64,000 nt of DNA from Enoplosus armatus (GCF_043641665.1 NC_092192.1:2639658-2703657); one strand, 5' to 3'; shown: positions 10,067 to 23,920, numbered from the stretch's first letter. The notes: generated by a model not told the origin, from the sequence alone. A program made the numbers and translations.

Positions 10067-10714
10067 ATGGCAGAAGTAGCTCCAGCTCCGGCCGCCGCCC
10101 CGGCCAAAGCAGCCAAGAAGAAGGTTTCCAAGCCGAAGAAGACCGGCCCCAGCGTCGGCGAGCTCATCGTTAAAGCTGTGGCCGCGTCCAAGGAGCGGAG
10201 CGGCGTGTCCGCGGCCGCCCTCAAGAAGGCTCTGGCTGCCGGAGGCTACGATGTGGACAAGAACAGGGCCCGCGTCAAGACCGCGATCAAGAGCCTGGTG
10301 ATCAAGGGTACTCTTGTCCAGACCAAAGGAACAGGGGCCTCCGGCTCGTTCAAGATGAACAAGACGGCGGACACCAAGGCCAAGAAGCCCGCAGCAGCCA
10401 AGAAAGCGGCTCCTAAAGCCAAGAAACCCGCAGCAGCCAAGAAGCCCGCAGCGGCCAAAAAGCCCAAGACAGCGGCAGCCAAGAAGCCAGCAGCCGCTAA
10501 GAAGTCTCCGAAGAAGGTGAAGAAACCCGCAGCGGCCAAGAAAACAGCCAAGAGCCCCAAGAAGGTCACCAAGAGCCCCAAGAAGGTCACCAAGAGCCCC
10601 AAGAAGATGGTCAAAAAGGCCCCCGCAGCAAAAAAGGCCCCCGCAGCCAAAAAGACCCCCGTAAAGAAGGCTGCCAAGCCCAAAGTGAAGAAGGCAGCAC
10701 CCAAGAAGAAGTGA
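10067..10714 (+). CDS. H1: Linker histone H1, class A, copy 2 (longest tail)
   Basis: 215 residues. The winged-helix domain (about 27-99) is identical to that of the copy at 1408; the following linker has Thr-Ala (KTADTK) instead of Ala-Ala. The C-terminal tail is expanded: VTKSPKK occurs twice in tandem before KMVKK, and APAAKK is present twice, giving 13 residues more than copy 1. SPKK motifs are CDK sites and minor-groove binders in this family. The ATG at 10067 fits MAEVAPAP and the promoter; the 26 upstream open codons overlap promoter sequence. The gene points toward the H2A/H3 pair. Confidence 0.95.
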   Translation: MAEVAPAPAAAPAKAAKKKVSKPKKTGPSVGELIVKAVAASKERSGVSAAALKKALAAGGYDVDKNRARVKTAIKSLVIKGTLVQTKGTGASGSFKMNKTADTKAKKPAAAKKAAPKAKKPAAAKKPAAAKKPKTAAAKKPAAAKKSPKKVKKPAAAKKTAKSPKKVTKSPKKVTKSPKKMVKKAPAAKKAPAAKKTPVKKAAKPKVKKAAPKKK

Positions 10715-10750
10715 GCTGCCATCAGTCTGATGATCAACGTCCCGACAAAA

Positions 10751-10766
10751 GGCTCTTTTAAGAGCC
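10751..10766 (+). terminator. Histone 3' stem-loop of H1
   Basis: GGCTCTTTTAAGAGCC 36 nt after the stop. The downstream element CTGAAAGAGCCTGG is at 10779-10792. Confidence 0.95.
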
Positions 10767-10799
10767 ACCACATCATCCTGAAAGAGCCTGGTCCCACTT

Positions 10800-11790
10800 A
10801 TTCTTACTGTTGTCATGAACAGCACACATTAGAAAATAATTATATTACAAATGTTTTTAGTGTTTAAGAGGAGGAAGAGTAACACAATCAAGGAAATACA
10901 GCTGTTTCTCTTTTGTTAATGAGACAAATACAGGAAGAATAAATAACCTCTGTCATGTACCACCAGTACATTTGGAATATGAATATTGTTTTTATATAAA
11001 GAAACATGGATGCAATTGCAAATTGCCTGTTAACTAAATTAAATTGAATTGTACCACAAAATATTGAATCACTATCAGTACAAGAATTACACCACAAAGT
11101 GGGGAGAATCACGCTGTACGTTGTGAGCCGTAATCTCAAGCGGTCCCTCCATCACTGTACACATGCACGCTTCAAATATTGCAACACTAAGGATAAATGT
11201 TACAAGGAAATACAACAATGATTCATGTCGATTGGATTAATATTAACCAACATTAAAGGCGTCACATAAAGGAAGAATAAATATACCTCAGGAGAGCAGC
11301 AAACTCTTAATGAATAATATGTTTCAGATCCAGTGTGAAGTGAATGTGAGCAGCTGACTGAAACACACTGATGAGCTGCAGACCTCCACAAACATTTAGT
11401 CACACAGAGATGAAGAAACACACAGCGCCCTTTCAACAGCACTCTTAATCCGTCACATAATTGATTGATAATAATATGTTAATTATTATTAAAGGACAAA
11501 AGTCTTTGAGGATTTGAATGAGTGGATTCCTGCTTTAATTGTTGACGTTGGGAAAAAAAGACTTCTAATTCAGAATTACTTCAAATTATGTCAAAATGTG
11601 GCGCATATAATAGTAATAGTAACGATAATATTAGGCTTGTAATAATTTGTTGTCTCTTTTCATTACTATTGCACTTTAACAGTCACCAATAGTTTAACAC
11701 ACATTAATAATGATCTTTCTTAAATAAAGTTAATAAAATAACTAATATTTGGGATTGTATCATCCTATTGGCTGTATTTTTCAACTGATT
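10800..11790. repeat. H1 class A 3' flank, copy 2
   Basis: Non-coding. 10800-11190 matches 830-1300 inverted; 10800-10900 and 11190-11720 match 55320-55910 inverted (landmark: GGTTAATATTAATCCAATCG on the other strand). A frame at 11200-11442 is open in both copies, but it is simply shared flank. Confidence 0.55.
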
Positions 11791-11799
11791 ATTGCCCTT

Positions 11800-12745
11800 C
11801 TAAACAGAACACGTCCTTTAACTCTCACATAAAACAAACAGCCTTCTTTCACCTCCATAACATCGCAAAAATCAGGAAAATCCTGTCCCAAACAGATGCA
11901 GAAAAATGAATGCATGCATTTGTCACGTCTAGGCTGGATTATTGCAATTCCTTATTCTCAGGCTGTCCCAATAAGTCCCTGAGGACTCTCCAGCTGATCC
12001 AGAATGCTGCGGCTCGTGTACTGACAGGAACCAGGAACAGAGATCATATTTCTCCTGTATTAGCTTCTCTGCACTGGCTCCCTGTAAAATCCAGAATAGA
12101 GTTTAAAATCCTTCTCCTCACCTACAAAGCTCTTACTGGTCAGGCACCATCATATCTTAAAGAGCTCATAGTACCCTATTACCCCACTAGAGCACTGCGC
12201 TCCCAGAATGCAGGGCTGCTTGTGGTTCCTAGAGTCTCCAAAAAGCCGAACAGGAGCCAGAGCCTTCAGCTATCGAGCTCCTCTCCTGTGGAATCGGCTC
12301 CCAGTTTGAGTCCGGGAGGCAGACACACTCTCTACTTTCAAGAGTAGGCTTAAAACTTTGCTTTTTGATCAGGCTTATAGTTAAGGGCTGGCTCAGGCCT
12401 GCCTGGACCAGCCCCTAGTTATGCTGTTGTAGGCCTAGACAGCTGGTTAACTTCCCATGATGCACTGAGCTTTCCTCCTCTCCCGCTGCTGCCATGGGCC
12501 CGCTTGACACTAGTTATTATTTTTAGTCGTAGTTCTGTTACTTTTAAAGCTGTTATTGCTATTATCATGATTCTGATTCTGATTCCAGTTATTACAGCTG
12601 AAACTATCAGTCATATTTCCATATTTTTTTATAATTATAGCTGCTATGGCTACTGCTAGTGCTGCCATACATCTCTGTCTGTCTGTCTCTCTCCAACCCA
12701 ACCAGTCAAAGCAGATGACCGCCCACCAGTCTGGTTCTGCCGCAA
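11800..12745 (+). mobile_element. L2-like LINE, 3' part of reverse transcriptase
   Basis: 11910-12347 encodes the end of a non-LTR reverse transcriptase (HAFVTSRLDYCNSLFSGCP, LQLIQNAAARVLTGTRNRDH, ISPVLASLHWLPVKSRI, LTYKALTGQAPSYLKELI), then a frame break and a 3' UTR. Related pieces in the opposite orientation are at 54690-55310, 61840-62186 and 63565-64000. The 54.7-kb piece occupies the matching place in the inverted block, so this insertion probably predates that duplication. Confidence 0.7.
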
Positions 12746-12769
12746 GTTTTTACTTGCCACTGTCTACAT

Positions 12770-13090
12770 TTGTCCACAATTTTTCAATACTATCGGCCTT
12801 TAACAGTCACCAATAGTATAACAAATCCATTACTGAGTTGTTTTAATTAAAATGAATAAAATAATATTTGGGATTGTATCATCCTACTGGCTCTAACCCA
12901 GTCGTTTTCAACTGGTTTTTCTCCCGCTTCCAAACAAGTTTTGAACTTCTTTGTATTGTATTTTTTCTGGATGGATCAGAGATACATGATATATTTTTAC
13001 CCATAAATTAGTGTCAAAATAGTCCAATAATAATTATTGAATGAAACGGCCATTAAATAATAGGAAGTCGCTCTTTAGTCAGAAGTGTGT
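12770..13090. repeat. H2A 3' flank, copy 1 (empty site)
   Basis: Inverted counterpart of 52417-52530 plus 54570-54690. Here the sequence runs without interruption across the point where the other copy carries a 2-kb insertion (near 12980-13000), so this is the empty site. Confidence 0.65.
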
Positions 13091-13106
13091 GGCTCTTAAA
13101 AGAGCC
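13091..13106 (-). terminator. Histone 3' stem-loop of H2A
   Basis: GGCTCTTTTAAGAGCC on minus, 34 nt after the stop. The downstream element (CTGACTAAAGAGCGACTTCC on minus) follows. Confidence 0.95.
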
Positions 13107-13140
13107 GTTGTTTTGTTTGTTGTCAGCCGGTTCCGGGTGT

Positions 13141-14299
<1,159 letters not shown>

Positions 14300-14334
14300 A
14301 CTGACCCCAGACCTGTTTACAACAACAACACAAA

Positions 14335-14350
14335 GGCTCTTTTAAGAGCC
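14335..14350 (+). terminator. Histone 3' stem-loop of H3
   Basis: GGCTCTTTTAAGAGCC 35 nt after the stop; the downstream element CTAAAGAGCTTCTTCC is at about 14363-14378. Confidence 0.95.
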
Positions 14351-14379
14351 ACCTCACTCTGAACTAAAGAGCTTCTTCC

Positions 14380-15181
14380 TCTGCTGCTCCTGTTAATGAT
14401 TTTAGTTATTCCAATAATATCAAAAGTCAAAACAATGTAAAATAATAAATTTGACATTTGACACCTCAGATATTTAAATTTTGTAAGGTTTCACAGAATA
14501 ATCGATGAAATAGAATCAAAACCACTGTGAACGCCAAGTCTCCACCTGGTGGCAGAAGCCGTACAGCACATTCACAAACATCAATACTGCATAGTACTAA
14601 ATCATAAACATGTCTTTATATAAAGAATATGAACATTGTCTGAAACCCAACAAGCTCAGTCCAACTGGATCATTATTATTATTATTTTCTGCCCATTACA
14701 TCATTGAAACAATGGGGGGGGGGGGGGGGGGAACAGTTACTGTCCCAATACGTCTTGGGTTACCATTATTACTGTCAATAAAAATAAAACTCTTTCCAGA
14801 TGTTGGTCAAACACCATAAACACTGTGAATGATTGATCAATCAATCAATCAATAAATAAATAATAAGCAGATTTAGCCGTACTGAAAACAATTATTAGTT
14901 GCAGTCCAATATCAAGTAGTTGAATGAGCTCCACCTCAACCAACTACAACAGTAAAATCCTGCTTTTACTTTAATGACATTAATAATAATCTAATGATAG
15001 AAAGTACATTTACTTTTAATACTTTCAGTACATTTTCCTGATCATCAATTCAGGACTTTTACTTGTAAAAGAGTATTTTACAGTGCGGTATTAGTACTTT
15101 AACTCCAGTATACATACTCAGCTATATTGGTAGCGTTGGATCTCTCTGAGTAATATTTAAATACTTCCTCCACCACTGATA
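14380..15181. repeat. H3-H2B spacer with G18 run
   Basis: Non-coding. 14560-15180 is the inverted copy of about 190-1130. It contains an uninterrupted run of 18 G at 14714-14731 inside a conserved stretch. In the other copy (about 560-640) no G run is present. Confidence 0.6.
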
Positions 15182-17213
15182 TTAATACAGTCAAACTCCC
15201 AAAATACAAACAGTTTATTAAATGCCCCACCAGGGAGGGGAACACTCTGGATCACTGTTACACCACAGTCAGTAACGCTTTTCACGCCGTCACCCGCGCT
15301 GCACTGGGACACTCTGACCACGACATGGTCCACCTGATTCCTGCATACAGGCAGAAATTAAAACTTTCTAAGCCTGTTGTGAGAACTTCGAAGAAGTGGA
15401 CCAGTGAAGCTGCAGAGGACCTGAAGGCGTGTTTGGACTGTACTGACTGGGATGTTTTCAGGACTGCTACCAACAGTCTGGGTGAGTACACAGAGGCTGT
15501 GACTTCATATATCAGCTTCTGTGAGGACTGCTGTGTACCAACTCGGACCAGGGTGAGTTACAACAACGACAAACCCTGGTTCACAGCAAGACTGCGACAG
15601 CTGAGGTTGGAAAAGGAAGAGGCGTTTAAAAGTGGCAACAGAGCGGAGTTTAAGGAAGCCAAGTACAAGTTTAGCAAGGCGGTGAGGGAAGCTAAACGAC
15701 TGTACTCAGAGAGACTACAAGACCAGTTCTCCTCCAACAACTCTGCTTCTGTGTGGAGGGGGCTCAGGCAGATCACCAACTACAAGCCAAGAGCCCCCAA
15801 CTCTGCTAACGACTGACGCCTCGCCAACAGCCTCAACGACTTCTACTGTCGCTTTGAAAGACAATGGGACAGTCCTGACACCATCCCCCACACCATCACC
15901 CACCAGCTCCAGCCCAACAGCCCCAACCCCCTCATCACACCTGGGGCTGAACTCTCACACCTCCTACCACCACAGCTGCCCCCCACAGTGCCCCCCCCCC
16001 TTTTCCAGCATCGACACGTCTGTCCTTGAAAGAGATGTGAACAGGCTCTTCAAGAGACAAAACCCGCGTAAAGCTGCTGGACCAGACTCCATCTCCCCAT
16101 CCTGCCTGAAGCGCTGCGCCGATCAGCTGTCTCCGGTGTTCACGGACATCTTCAACACCTCACTGGAGACATGCCACGTGCCAGCCTGCTTCAAGGCCTC
16201 CACCATCATCCCCGTCCCCAAAAAACCAGGGCCCACAGGATTAAATGACTACAGACCCGTCGCCCTGACCTCTGTGGTCATGAAATCATTTGAACGCCTG
16301 GTCCTGTCCCACCTCAAATCCATCACAGACTCTCTGCTGGACCCCCTGCAGTTCGCCTACAGAGCCAACAGGTCTGTAGACGACGCAGAAGCAGCACGTG
16401 AAGCTGGGGAAACACGTCTCAGATTCGCGGACGATCAGCACCGGCTCCCCTCAAGGCGGCGTTCTTTCTCCTCTACACCAACAGCTGCACCTCCAGTCAC
16501 CAGTCTGTCAAGCTCCTGAAGTTCGCGGACGACACCACCCTCATCGGACTCATCTCTGGAGAGGATGAGTCTGCCTACAGGTGGGAGATTGACCATCTGG
16601 TGACCTGGTGCAACAGCAACAACCTGGAGCTTAACGCTTCAAAGACAGTGGAGATGGTTGTTGACTTTAGGAAGAGCGCAGCCCCACCCGCCCCCATCAC
16701 CCTGCGTGACTCTCCAGTGGACACTGTGGAGTCCTTCCGTTTCCTGGGCTCCATCATCAGCCAGGACCTCCGGTGGGAGCTGAACATCAGCTCCCTCATC
16801 AAGAAAGCCCAACAGAGGATGTACTTCCTGAGGCAGCTGAGGAAGTTTAACCTGCCACAAAAAATGCTGGTTCACTTCTACACTGCCATCATAGAGTCCA
16901 TCCTCACCTCCTCCATCACCGTCTGGTACGCTGCTGCCTCCACCAAGGACAGACGCAGACTGCAGCGTATCATCCGCTCTGCAGAGAGGGTGATATGGAC
17001 ACTTTATCTGGACACTTTACTTTATTCTGGTCACTGCACTGTTGTTATTTATCTTATCTTATTTTTACTTTTATTCTTATTCTTATTCTAGCTTTTATAT
17101 TCTACTTATTTGTTATCAAAACAACAGCACCTTCAGACCACAGCAAATTCCTTGTAATGTATGTTACTTGGCAATAAACAGTTTCTGATTCTGATTCTGA
17201 TTCTGTTTGAATC
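15182..17213 (+). mobile_element. L2-like LINE inserted upstream of H2B
   Basis: Degenerate non-LTR element. The linker after the endonuclease is at 15325-15816 ([19 protein letters not shown]). Reverse transcriptase follows at about 15990-16990 (KAAGPDSISPSCLKRCADQL, DYRPVALTSVVMKSFERLV, then FADDTTLIGL and LELNASKTVEMVVDFRK). Between RSVDDA (about 16385) and the FADD region the palm domain is deleted and the frame shifts. The 3' end is TTTCTGATTCTGATTCTG at about 17183-17205. The flanking DNA continues without the element at about 130-190. Confidence 0.8.
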
Positions 17214-17402
17214 TGTGTTCACATTCACTTCTCATAGAGGAATGTTTCACAGATGTTTGTGCAGCGCATGCTCAGTCGCGTTTAGAAACTCAGCCAATCC
17301 TGTAGGAGGAACAGCACAGTGACATTTGCATCAAGCGCATACAAGTTAGCCCTCTCAGCTAATGTTAGTTCATCCATTGAAGAAATTCATACGAACGTCA
17401 TC
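17214..17402 (+). promoter_or_regulatory. H2B promoter
   Basis: CCAAT at 17294-17298 and a perfect octamer ATTTGCAT at 17324-17331. The TATA position reads CATACAAG, weaker than in other H2B copies (ATATAAAT). The LINE ends about 80 bp upstream of the CCAAT box. Confidence 0.75.
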
Positions 17403-17774
17403 ATGCCTGATCCAGTGAAAGCACCGAAGAAGGGCTCAAAGAAAGCCGTCTCTAAGACCGTCACTAAGACCGGCAAGAAGAAGAGAAAGACCAGGAGGGA
17501 AAGCTACGCCATCTACGTGTATAAGGTCCTGAAGCAGGTCCACCCCGACACCGGTATCTCTTCCAAGGCCATGCTGATCATGAACTCCTTCGTGAGCGAC
17601 ATCTTTGAGCGCATCGCCGGTGAGTCCTCCCGTCTAACTCACTACAACAAGCGCTCCACCATCACCTCCAGGGAGATCCAGACCGCCGTCCGCCTGCTCC
17701 TTCCCGGTGAGCTGGCCAAGCACGCCGTGTCCGAGGGGACCAAGGCCGTGACCAAGTACACCAGCTCTAAGTAA
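17403..17774 (+). CDS. H2B: Core histone H2B, 123-residue isoform (L60/S77, T81)
   Basis: The tail [20 protein letters not shown]... is followed by a full histone fold and the C-terminus KYTSSK. Compared with the 122-residue isoform it has Leu for Gly60 (AMLIMNSF), Ser for Ala77 (GESS) and an extra tail residue (human numbering). Unlike its closest relative at 45385 it also has Thr at position 81 (SRLTHYNK), next to the alpha-2 helix end. The start is the ATG before PDPVKAP; the upstream 28 codons overlap the promoter. It partners H2A. The 3' flank carries the H2B/tRNA-Asp spacer. Confidence 0.95.
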   Translation: MPDPVKAPKKGSKKAVSKTVTKTGKKKRKTRRESYAIYVYKVLKQVHPDTGISSKAMLIMNSFVSDIFERIAGESSRLTHYNKRSTITSREIQTAVRLLLPGELAKHAVSEGTKAVTKYTSSK

Positions 17775-17801
17775 ACCTGCTGTTCATCCCAACAACACAA
17801 A

Positions 17802-17817
17802 GGCTCTTTTAAGAGCC
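17802..17817 (+). terminator. Histone 3' stem-loop of H2B
   Basis: GGCTCTTTTAAGAGCC 27 nt after the stop, followed by TCAACTAAGAGCTGCTG. Confidence 0.95.
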
Positions 17818-17829
17818 ACCCACCACTTC

Positions 17830-18780
17830 AACTAAGAGCTGCTGTTCTGCTGATTTATTTAATAGTACAATGAATTTAATACTATACATCTCAAATAAAT
17901 AATAACTAAATAACAATGTATTTGTACAACTCACTTTTCTCTGTGACATATACTTGATTAGTTTCATCTTCATCTATGTCTGTGGCTATTCCACAACCAC
18001 AATCTCAAGGTAGTCAGAATCAGAAAAACTATTAACTATTAATTCTGGGGGGAAATTGTACAGTACGGGTGCTCTCATTAATAAATGAAAGTGTGTACAA
18101 AATATACACCTTTACAATATCTAAGTAAAAAATATATACAGCAGCAATATATTGCACTGTCATTTAAGAATAAGTAATATTGAGGTAGTACATTTAGAAT
18201 ATTTCCAGTCTGTTTATTCTGAGTGTCAGTGACACTCAGACGGAGGAGTTGAACAGTTTGATGGCCACAGGCAGGAATGATTTCCTGTGGCGCTCAGTTG
18301 TGCATTTGGGAGGAATGAGTCTCCCACTGAAGCTGCTCTCGCCTGACCAGTATGTCATGGAGAGGATGTGAAACATTGTCCTAGATGTTGGTAGGTAAAC
18401 TGAAGGTTATCCTACAGTTTTTCTCATTAACAATCCTTCTATCGGAATAAAACCCGGTGTGTGTATATATGTACCATAAACCCACAAGCTGTATTAGTTG
18501 TGGGAACTCAACAGGTATGTTAGTTGTATGTAACCTTTGACCTGTATGGATATGGTCAGAATCAGATCTTCAATTTCAGACGTTGAAAATGTTGAATAAA
18601 CCTGACTGTAGCTTTCCTGTTTCTACTGCAGGTTAATAATATACAGTACAATAAAATCTTTGTTGTTGCACCAAATGAAGGCCAGCCTACATGTTCTGTC
18701 ACAGATATTGAAATACATTAAGTAAATATATAGTATAGGAGAGCGAGAGATCAATATAGTGAAAATTACAACCCTAGAAA
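17830..18780. repeat. H2B 3' flank, copy B, with LINE insertion
   Basis: Inverted counterpart of 5134-5592, interrupted by a LINE 3' end at 18014-18395. No gene. Confidence 0.55.
18014..18395 (-). mobile_element. L2-like LINE 3' end
   Basis: On plus it starts CAGAATCAGAAAAAC and includes GGGGGGAAATTGTACAGTAC and, at its far end, GACCAGTATGTCATGGAGAGG. This matches 19762-20165 and is the reverse of the family 3' terminus. Confidence 0.65.
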
Positions 18781-18784
18781 AATA

Positions 18785-18832
18785 CCGATTCCGCGTGACA
18801 GGCGGAGATACTGTCCACTATACTAACGAGGA
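18785..18832 (-). pseudogene. tRNA-Asp relic, lacking the 3' half
   Basis: On minus it is identical to the tRNA at 4671 from the acceptor 5' strand through the anticodon stem (TCCTCGTTAGT...CCGCCTGTCACGCGGAA), then ends. The T arm, B box and acceptor 3' strand are missing, so it cannot be functional. Confidence 0.8.
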
Positions 18833-19761
18833 GAGGTGCATCACGATGGATGGAGTCAGACTGGTGCGATACAGGGGTTTTTACAGATGCGCTGCAGCTG
18901 CAGTGTATTCTTTGACCACATGGTGGTGCTGTTTCCTCGTTTTCTTCTACTCTGACTGTATATGGAGCTGCCTGAAGGAGAATTACCCTTTTAACCTGAT
19001 GGATTCCTTCGTACATATAAACTGTGCATGTCATTCTTCATATGTGAGACACAGTCACTGTTCTCTCCCACTACTATCCAACTGTAAACCATATTATCTT
19101 TCTACATTACATTGTTTTGTTTAATCTATAATATATTATCACTATTCTGGTCTAGGGTTGTACTCTACACTACATCTAATTTAATATCTAGTTTTCTAAG
19201 GAAACCTACAGAGAAAGCGGTTTCCACACAAACTGAAGCTGATTACTGTGAGATGTCATCATCACCTATATAGCAAAACACAGAACATTTCATTGTTGTT
19301 ATTTGTTGATTATTATTTTTGTATAATGCTTCATGATGTATGTTTGTTAATATGAAGCCAGTTGGGAAAGATTTGTCATTTTAGACCATTTCAATAAATC
19401 TGAAGGTGGATTTTCAAATGATGCTTCCATATATTTACTATGTAAACACACACATACAAATACCTATAAATATATAACATTTCAAATGTACTGTATTCAG
19501 TGACTGATGGTGAAAAGCCACTGATGGGAGTATCAGTTGAAGTTATTTCACAGGTAAAGAGGAAGAGTCTGGAAAAGACAATTTATCAGTCTCTGTAACA
19601 TTTGTCTTTCATTCAAATCAAAGCAAAGTGTTTCCATTATTTTGTCCAGCCCCTGTACATGTGTTTCTGTAATATGAATGACCAGAGTGGTAAATGGACT
19701 CCCAATCATTCCTTTCTTGGGACATGAACACAAACTTATTCTGTATACTGAAGTGCTAAAT
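18833..19761. repeat. H2B/tRNA-Asp flank, copy B
   Basis: About 18890-19130 matches 4920-5040 (inverted) and 39425-39600 (direct). 19200-19280 matches 41500-41570. Nothing coding. Confidence 0.5.
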
Positions 19762-20728
19762 ATAATCAGAATCAGAATCAGAAATACTTTACTCATCCCT
19801 GGAGGGAAATTTTACAGTACTGGTGCTCCCATTGAAGATTAGAAAGCAGCATCAATTTAGAAATAAAAGTATGTACAAAATATAAAAAATAAGAAATAGA
19901 GAATACATAAATAAAAGTTAAAAATATATACAGCAGGAATGTATATGTATTTCTATATGTCTCTATCATTTGAGAATAAGTAATAGTGAGGTAGTTTATT
20001 TAGAATATTTCCAGTCTGTTTCTTCTGAGTGTCGACACTCAGAGGGAGGAGTTGAACAGTTTGATGGCCACAGGCAGGAATGATTTCCTGTGGCGTTCAG
20101 TTGTACATTTGTCTCACACTGAAGGTGCTCTTGTGTCCGACCAGTACGTCATGGAGAGGATGTGGGACATTGTCCAAGATGCCCCGCAGCATCCTCCTCT
20201 CTGTCACCACCGTCAGAGAGTCCAGCTCCACCCCCACAGCGTCACTGGCCTTGCGGATCAGTTTGTTGAGTCTGTTGGAGTCCGCCACCCTCAGCCTGCT
20301 GCCCCAGCATGCAACAGCATAGAGGATAGCACTGGCCACCACAGACTCATAGAACATCCTCATCATAGTCCGGCAGATGTTGAAGGACCTCAGCCGCCTC
20401 AGAAAATAGAGACGGCTCTGACCCTTCCTGTAGAGGGCATTAGTGTTCTTTACCCAGTCCAGTTTATTGTCATTGTGAACTCCCAGGTACTTGTAATCCT
20501 CTACAGTGTCCACACTGACCTCCTGGATGGAAACAGGGGTCATCGGCGTCTTGGTCCTCCTCAGATCCACAGTCAGCTCCTTTGTGTTTGTTACGTTGAG
20601 CTGCAGATGGTTCTGCTCGCACCATGTGACAAAGTTGTCCACAGCAGCCCTGTACTCCTCCTCATCACCCTTACTGATACATACATATAACATCAAACAG
20701 GCAAAGAAAGCATCACACCAATCCACCT
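19762..20728 (-). mobile_element. L2-like LINE, C-terminal reverse transcriptase and 3' end
   Basis: 20097-20726 encodes on minus an open 209-codon LINE C-terminus (CEQNHLQLNVTNTKELTVDL, VSVDTVEDYKYLGV, GQSRLYFLRRLRSFNICR, MRMFYESVVASAILYAVACW). The 3' end is the reverse of AATCAGAATCAGAAATAC at 19770-19790. The frame is open only in this part; the element is 5'-truncated. Confidence 0.8.
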
Positions 20729-20796
20729 TATAACAACCTGCATTCAGTTAATGATAAACCAAATTATTTAACTATGAAATACACAACAAGGGTTAA

Positions 20797-22140
20797 ACCT
20801 CAAGGAAAAAAAGCTTATTTACAAAGAGTGTAATCTTATTTTTTTTTTTTAATTATACCACAATAGAGGTATCAGACATGATTTGATTTCTGAACACCAA
20901 CACGGATTCCATTCAAAATATTTGGATTTTATCTATTTTATAATGTTTAAAGCCGACACTGTCGCTCGTCGCTCATTTAGCTGAGCTCATACCACTCGTT
21001 TTTTTTAGGGAAAAAAACATTATATAGATATTATTTTGACTATAACAAATACTAAGATGAAACCTATTGTACTATTTATCACAGAGTACTTCACTGAAAT
21101 ATTTACCAAAGTCACTTTTTTGAAACCAGTGAAAAAACTGTGGCATAACTTGTCTTCGCATCACATGCCCATATCTTTATACCATACTTAGGTGGTTTGT
21201 TTGGCATATACTTCTTGAATGGGCACCGTCCCCTAAAACCGACGAGACGCTCATCAACAGTGATGTCAGGACCTGGTTTGTAAATGAGTGGCAGGCGCTC
21301 CACCCACTTCTGCCAAACTTCCCTGATTGGTGCCAGCTTGTCGTGTTGACGGCAGGCTGCTCTTGTGTGGCGGTCATCAAAGCGAATCACATGTGACAGG
21401 ATATGGAAGGTCTGCAAAGACATTGTAGCAGGAAAAATTGCCCGACCAGTGTCCGCATCCCATAAGCTGGATGCAGATTCGTTCCGGGATCTGTAGACAC
21501 CACACAAAATCAACACACCCACGTAGGCTTCAATATTCACAGGGTCTACCTCCTTCCAGGTGTCTCCATAAACCCTTCTCCCCTCCAGGTTTGTCATGTT
21601 CATGACAATGGTTACCATGGAGTCCGTGAGGAAAAGTTGAAAACAGGACTTGATGTCATCCACTCGGGATATGACATATCGCGTTGGCCCTGGGGTCATC
21701 CTGATGACAGTTTCACTTGGAAGCTGACCTCTTCTCTCAGGTGGGGATGACATCCAGGAAAAATTTCCATTTTTGGACCAAAAGGAGACCACAACTTCAG
21801 CTGGGTCTTCCTCCTCTGGGTTGTACTCTGTGTCTTCCTCAACCTCTGACACTTCCTCCTCTAAAGCCTCCTCACTCTCAACCTGGCTTCTCTCCTCCTG
21901 ATCACTGTCATGGTCAAATATGAAGTCCAGAGCTTCACGTGGAGTATATCTCTTGGCCATCGTGCTGCCACAGACTGAACTGTGAGCAAGGCCTCAAAAA
22001 AGCTTTATATACCAGAGCTGCGAGAAAGTTGTATGATTGAAACAATGCTGCAGTTTTGTTTTTCCACAGGTGTGGTTCCCGTGGGGTAAAAATTATATTG
22101 TCGATAGGTTCCCGTGGGGTTACCGTGGAAGCCAAAAAGG
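20797..22140 (-). mobile_element. piggyBac-like element, truncated
   Basis: Contains a broken piggyBac transposase (21112-21960, minus) and AT-rich ends. A TTAA occurs at 20793-20796, preceded by ACACAACAAGGG, which resembles the piggyBac-type terminus at 23031-23042. I could not define both termini with certainty. Confidence 0.55.
21112..21960 (-). pseudogene. piggyBac transposase, N-terminal half
   Basis: 282 residues on minus, about half of the usual piggyBac length. An acidic N-terminal region (residues about 15-60) is followed by the conserved GPTRYVISRVDDIKSCFQLF, MTNLEGRRVYGDTWKEVD, AYVGVLILCGVYRSRNESAS and LWDADTGRAIFPATMSLQTF. The first catalytic aspartate lies in TVDERLVGFRGRCPFKKYMP near residue 238. 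The frame stops soon after ACDAKTSYATVF, so the later catalytic aspartates and the Cys-rich C-terminus are missing. Not expected to be active. Confidence 0.85.
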
Positions 22141-22179
22141 GGCATAAGATGTGTGTGTGTGTTCAAAGACACCTGCATG

Positions 22180-23042
<863 letters not shown>

Positions 23043-23780
23043 TTAAATCCTCTCAATATATCCAGCAGTTCGGCTGTAAACATACTGTCATGCAAGTCCA
23101 TGATAAAATAAAATAACTTAAAGTCTGTAAACTCTCATATTAATTTGAATATCTAACATGTTTAATTGGATTAAAAACAGTCTTTATCAAATCATGTTAC
23201 AGACAGCAGATCTGAACACAAACTGAAGCTAATTAAAGTCATTTTAATAAGTCAGGTCTCTGTACAGCCGAAGAAAGAAATGTGACTTTATTTAAATCTA
23301 TTAAATCGTGCTGTCGGTCCCTTCATGTTAAATCCAACATTTGGAGGAAATTGAAAGTATTTCCCAGCGGATCAATCTGTGACAGGAGTCCGTCTGACCG
23401 CCCTGAGTCACCGGCGGCGTCCGTGTGTTTACCTCCACCGAAAACTTCTCAGATTACAACTGAATGAACCACATTACTGCAGCGACTTCAGTTGTATTAC
23501 ATCCTCACACGTCTCTGCCGACCGGAACACCTCCGTCACATTTAATACAGATCACTTTTGGACATTTTTAGAGACGAAATGTGAAGAAAACTCGCCGCGA
23601 GCTGTCCAAAGTGACGGCGTCTTTGAGAGGTTTGAAGCCTCCTGGAATTAAATACATGAGTCCTCGTCGCCAAACATGACGTCAGTGTGAAGGGACAGAG
23701 GTTTTCTCGCTTATACGATAAAAATGATGGTCTAAAACGTCCCTCTTGTATGACTTTTAGCTCCAAAATGTGGAAGAGAA
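23043..23780. repeat. H1 class B upstream region, copy 1
   Basis: From 23381 onward it is a direct duplicate of 41935-42340. Nothing coding. The 330-codon frame on minus across the gene is only the antisense of H1. Confidence 0.6.
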
Positions 23781-23920
23781 AACACAAGTGTCGCCACATT
23801 TGAGCCGGGCGGCAGAGGGGCTGTGTGGTTGACTCTCCACGGTTCTCATGTGCTTTATATGTCCCGCCTCCTCTCAGCTCGGACACCTTCAGACAAACAC
23901 AGCAGAGCAGAGACACAGAC
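23776..23920 (+). promoter_or_regulatory. H1 class B promoter, copy 1
   Basis: H1 box AAACACA at 23780-23786, CTCCACGGTTCTCATGTG about 23834-23851 (shared with class A H1), and a TTTATATG TATA box about 23854-23861. Confidence 0.7.
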
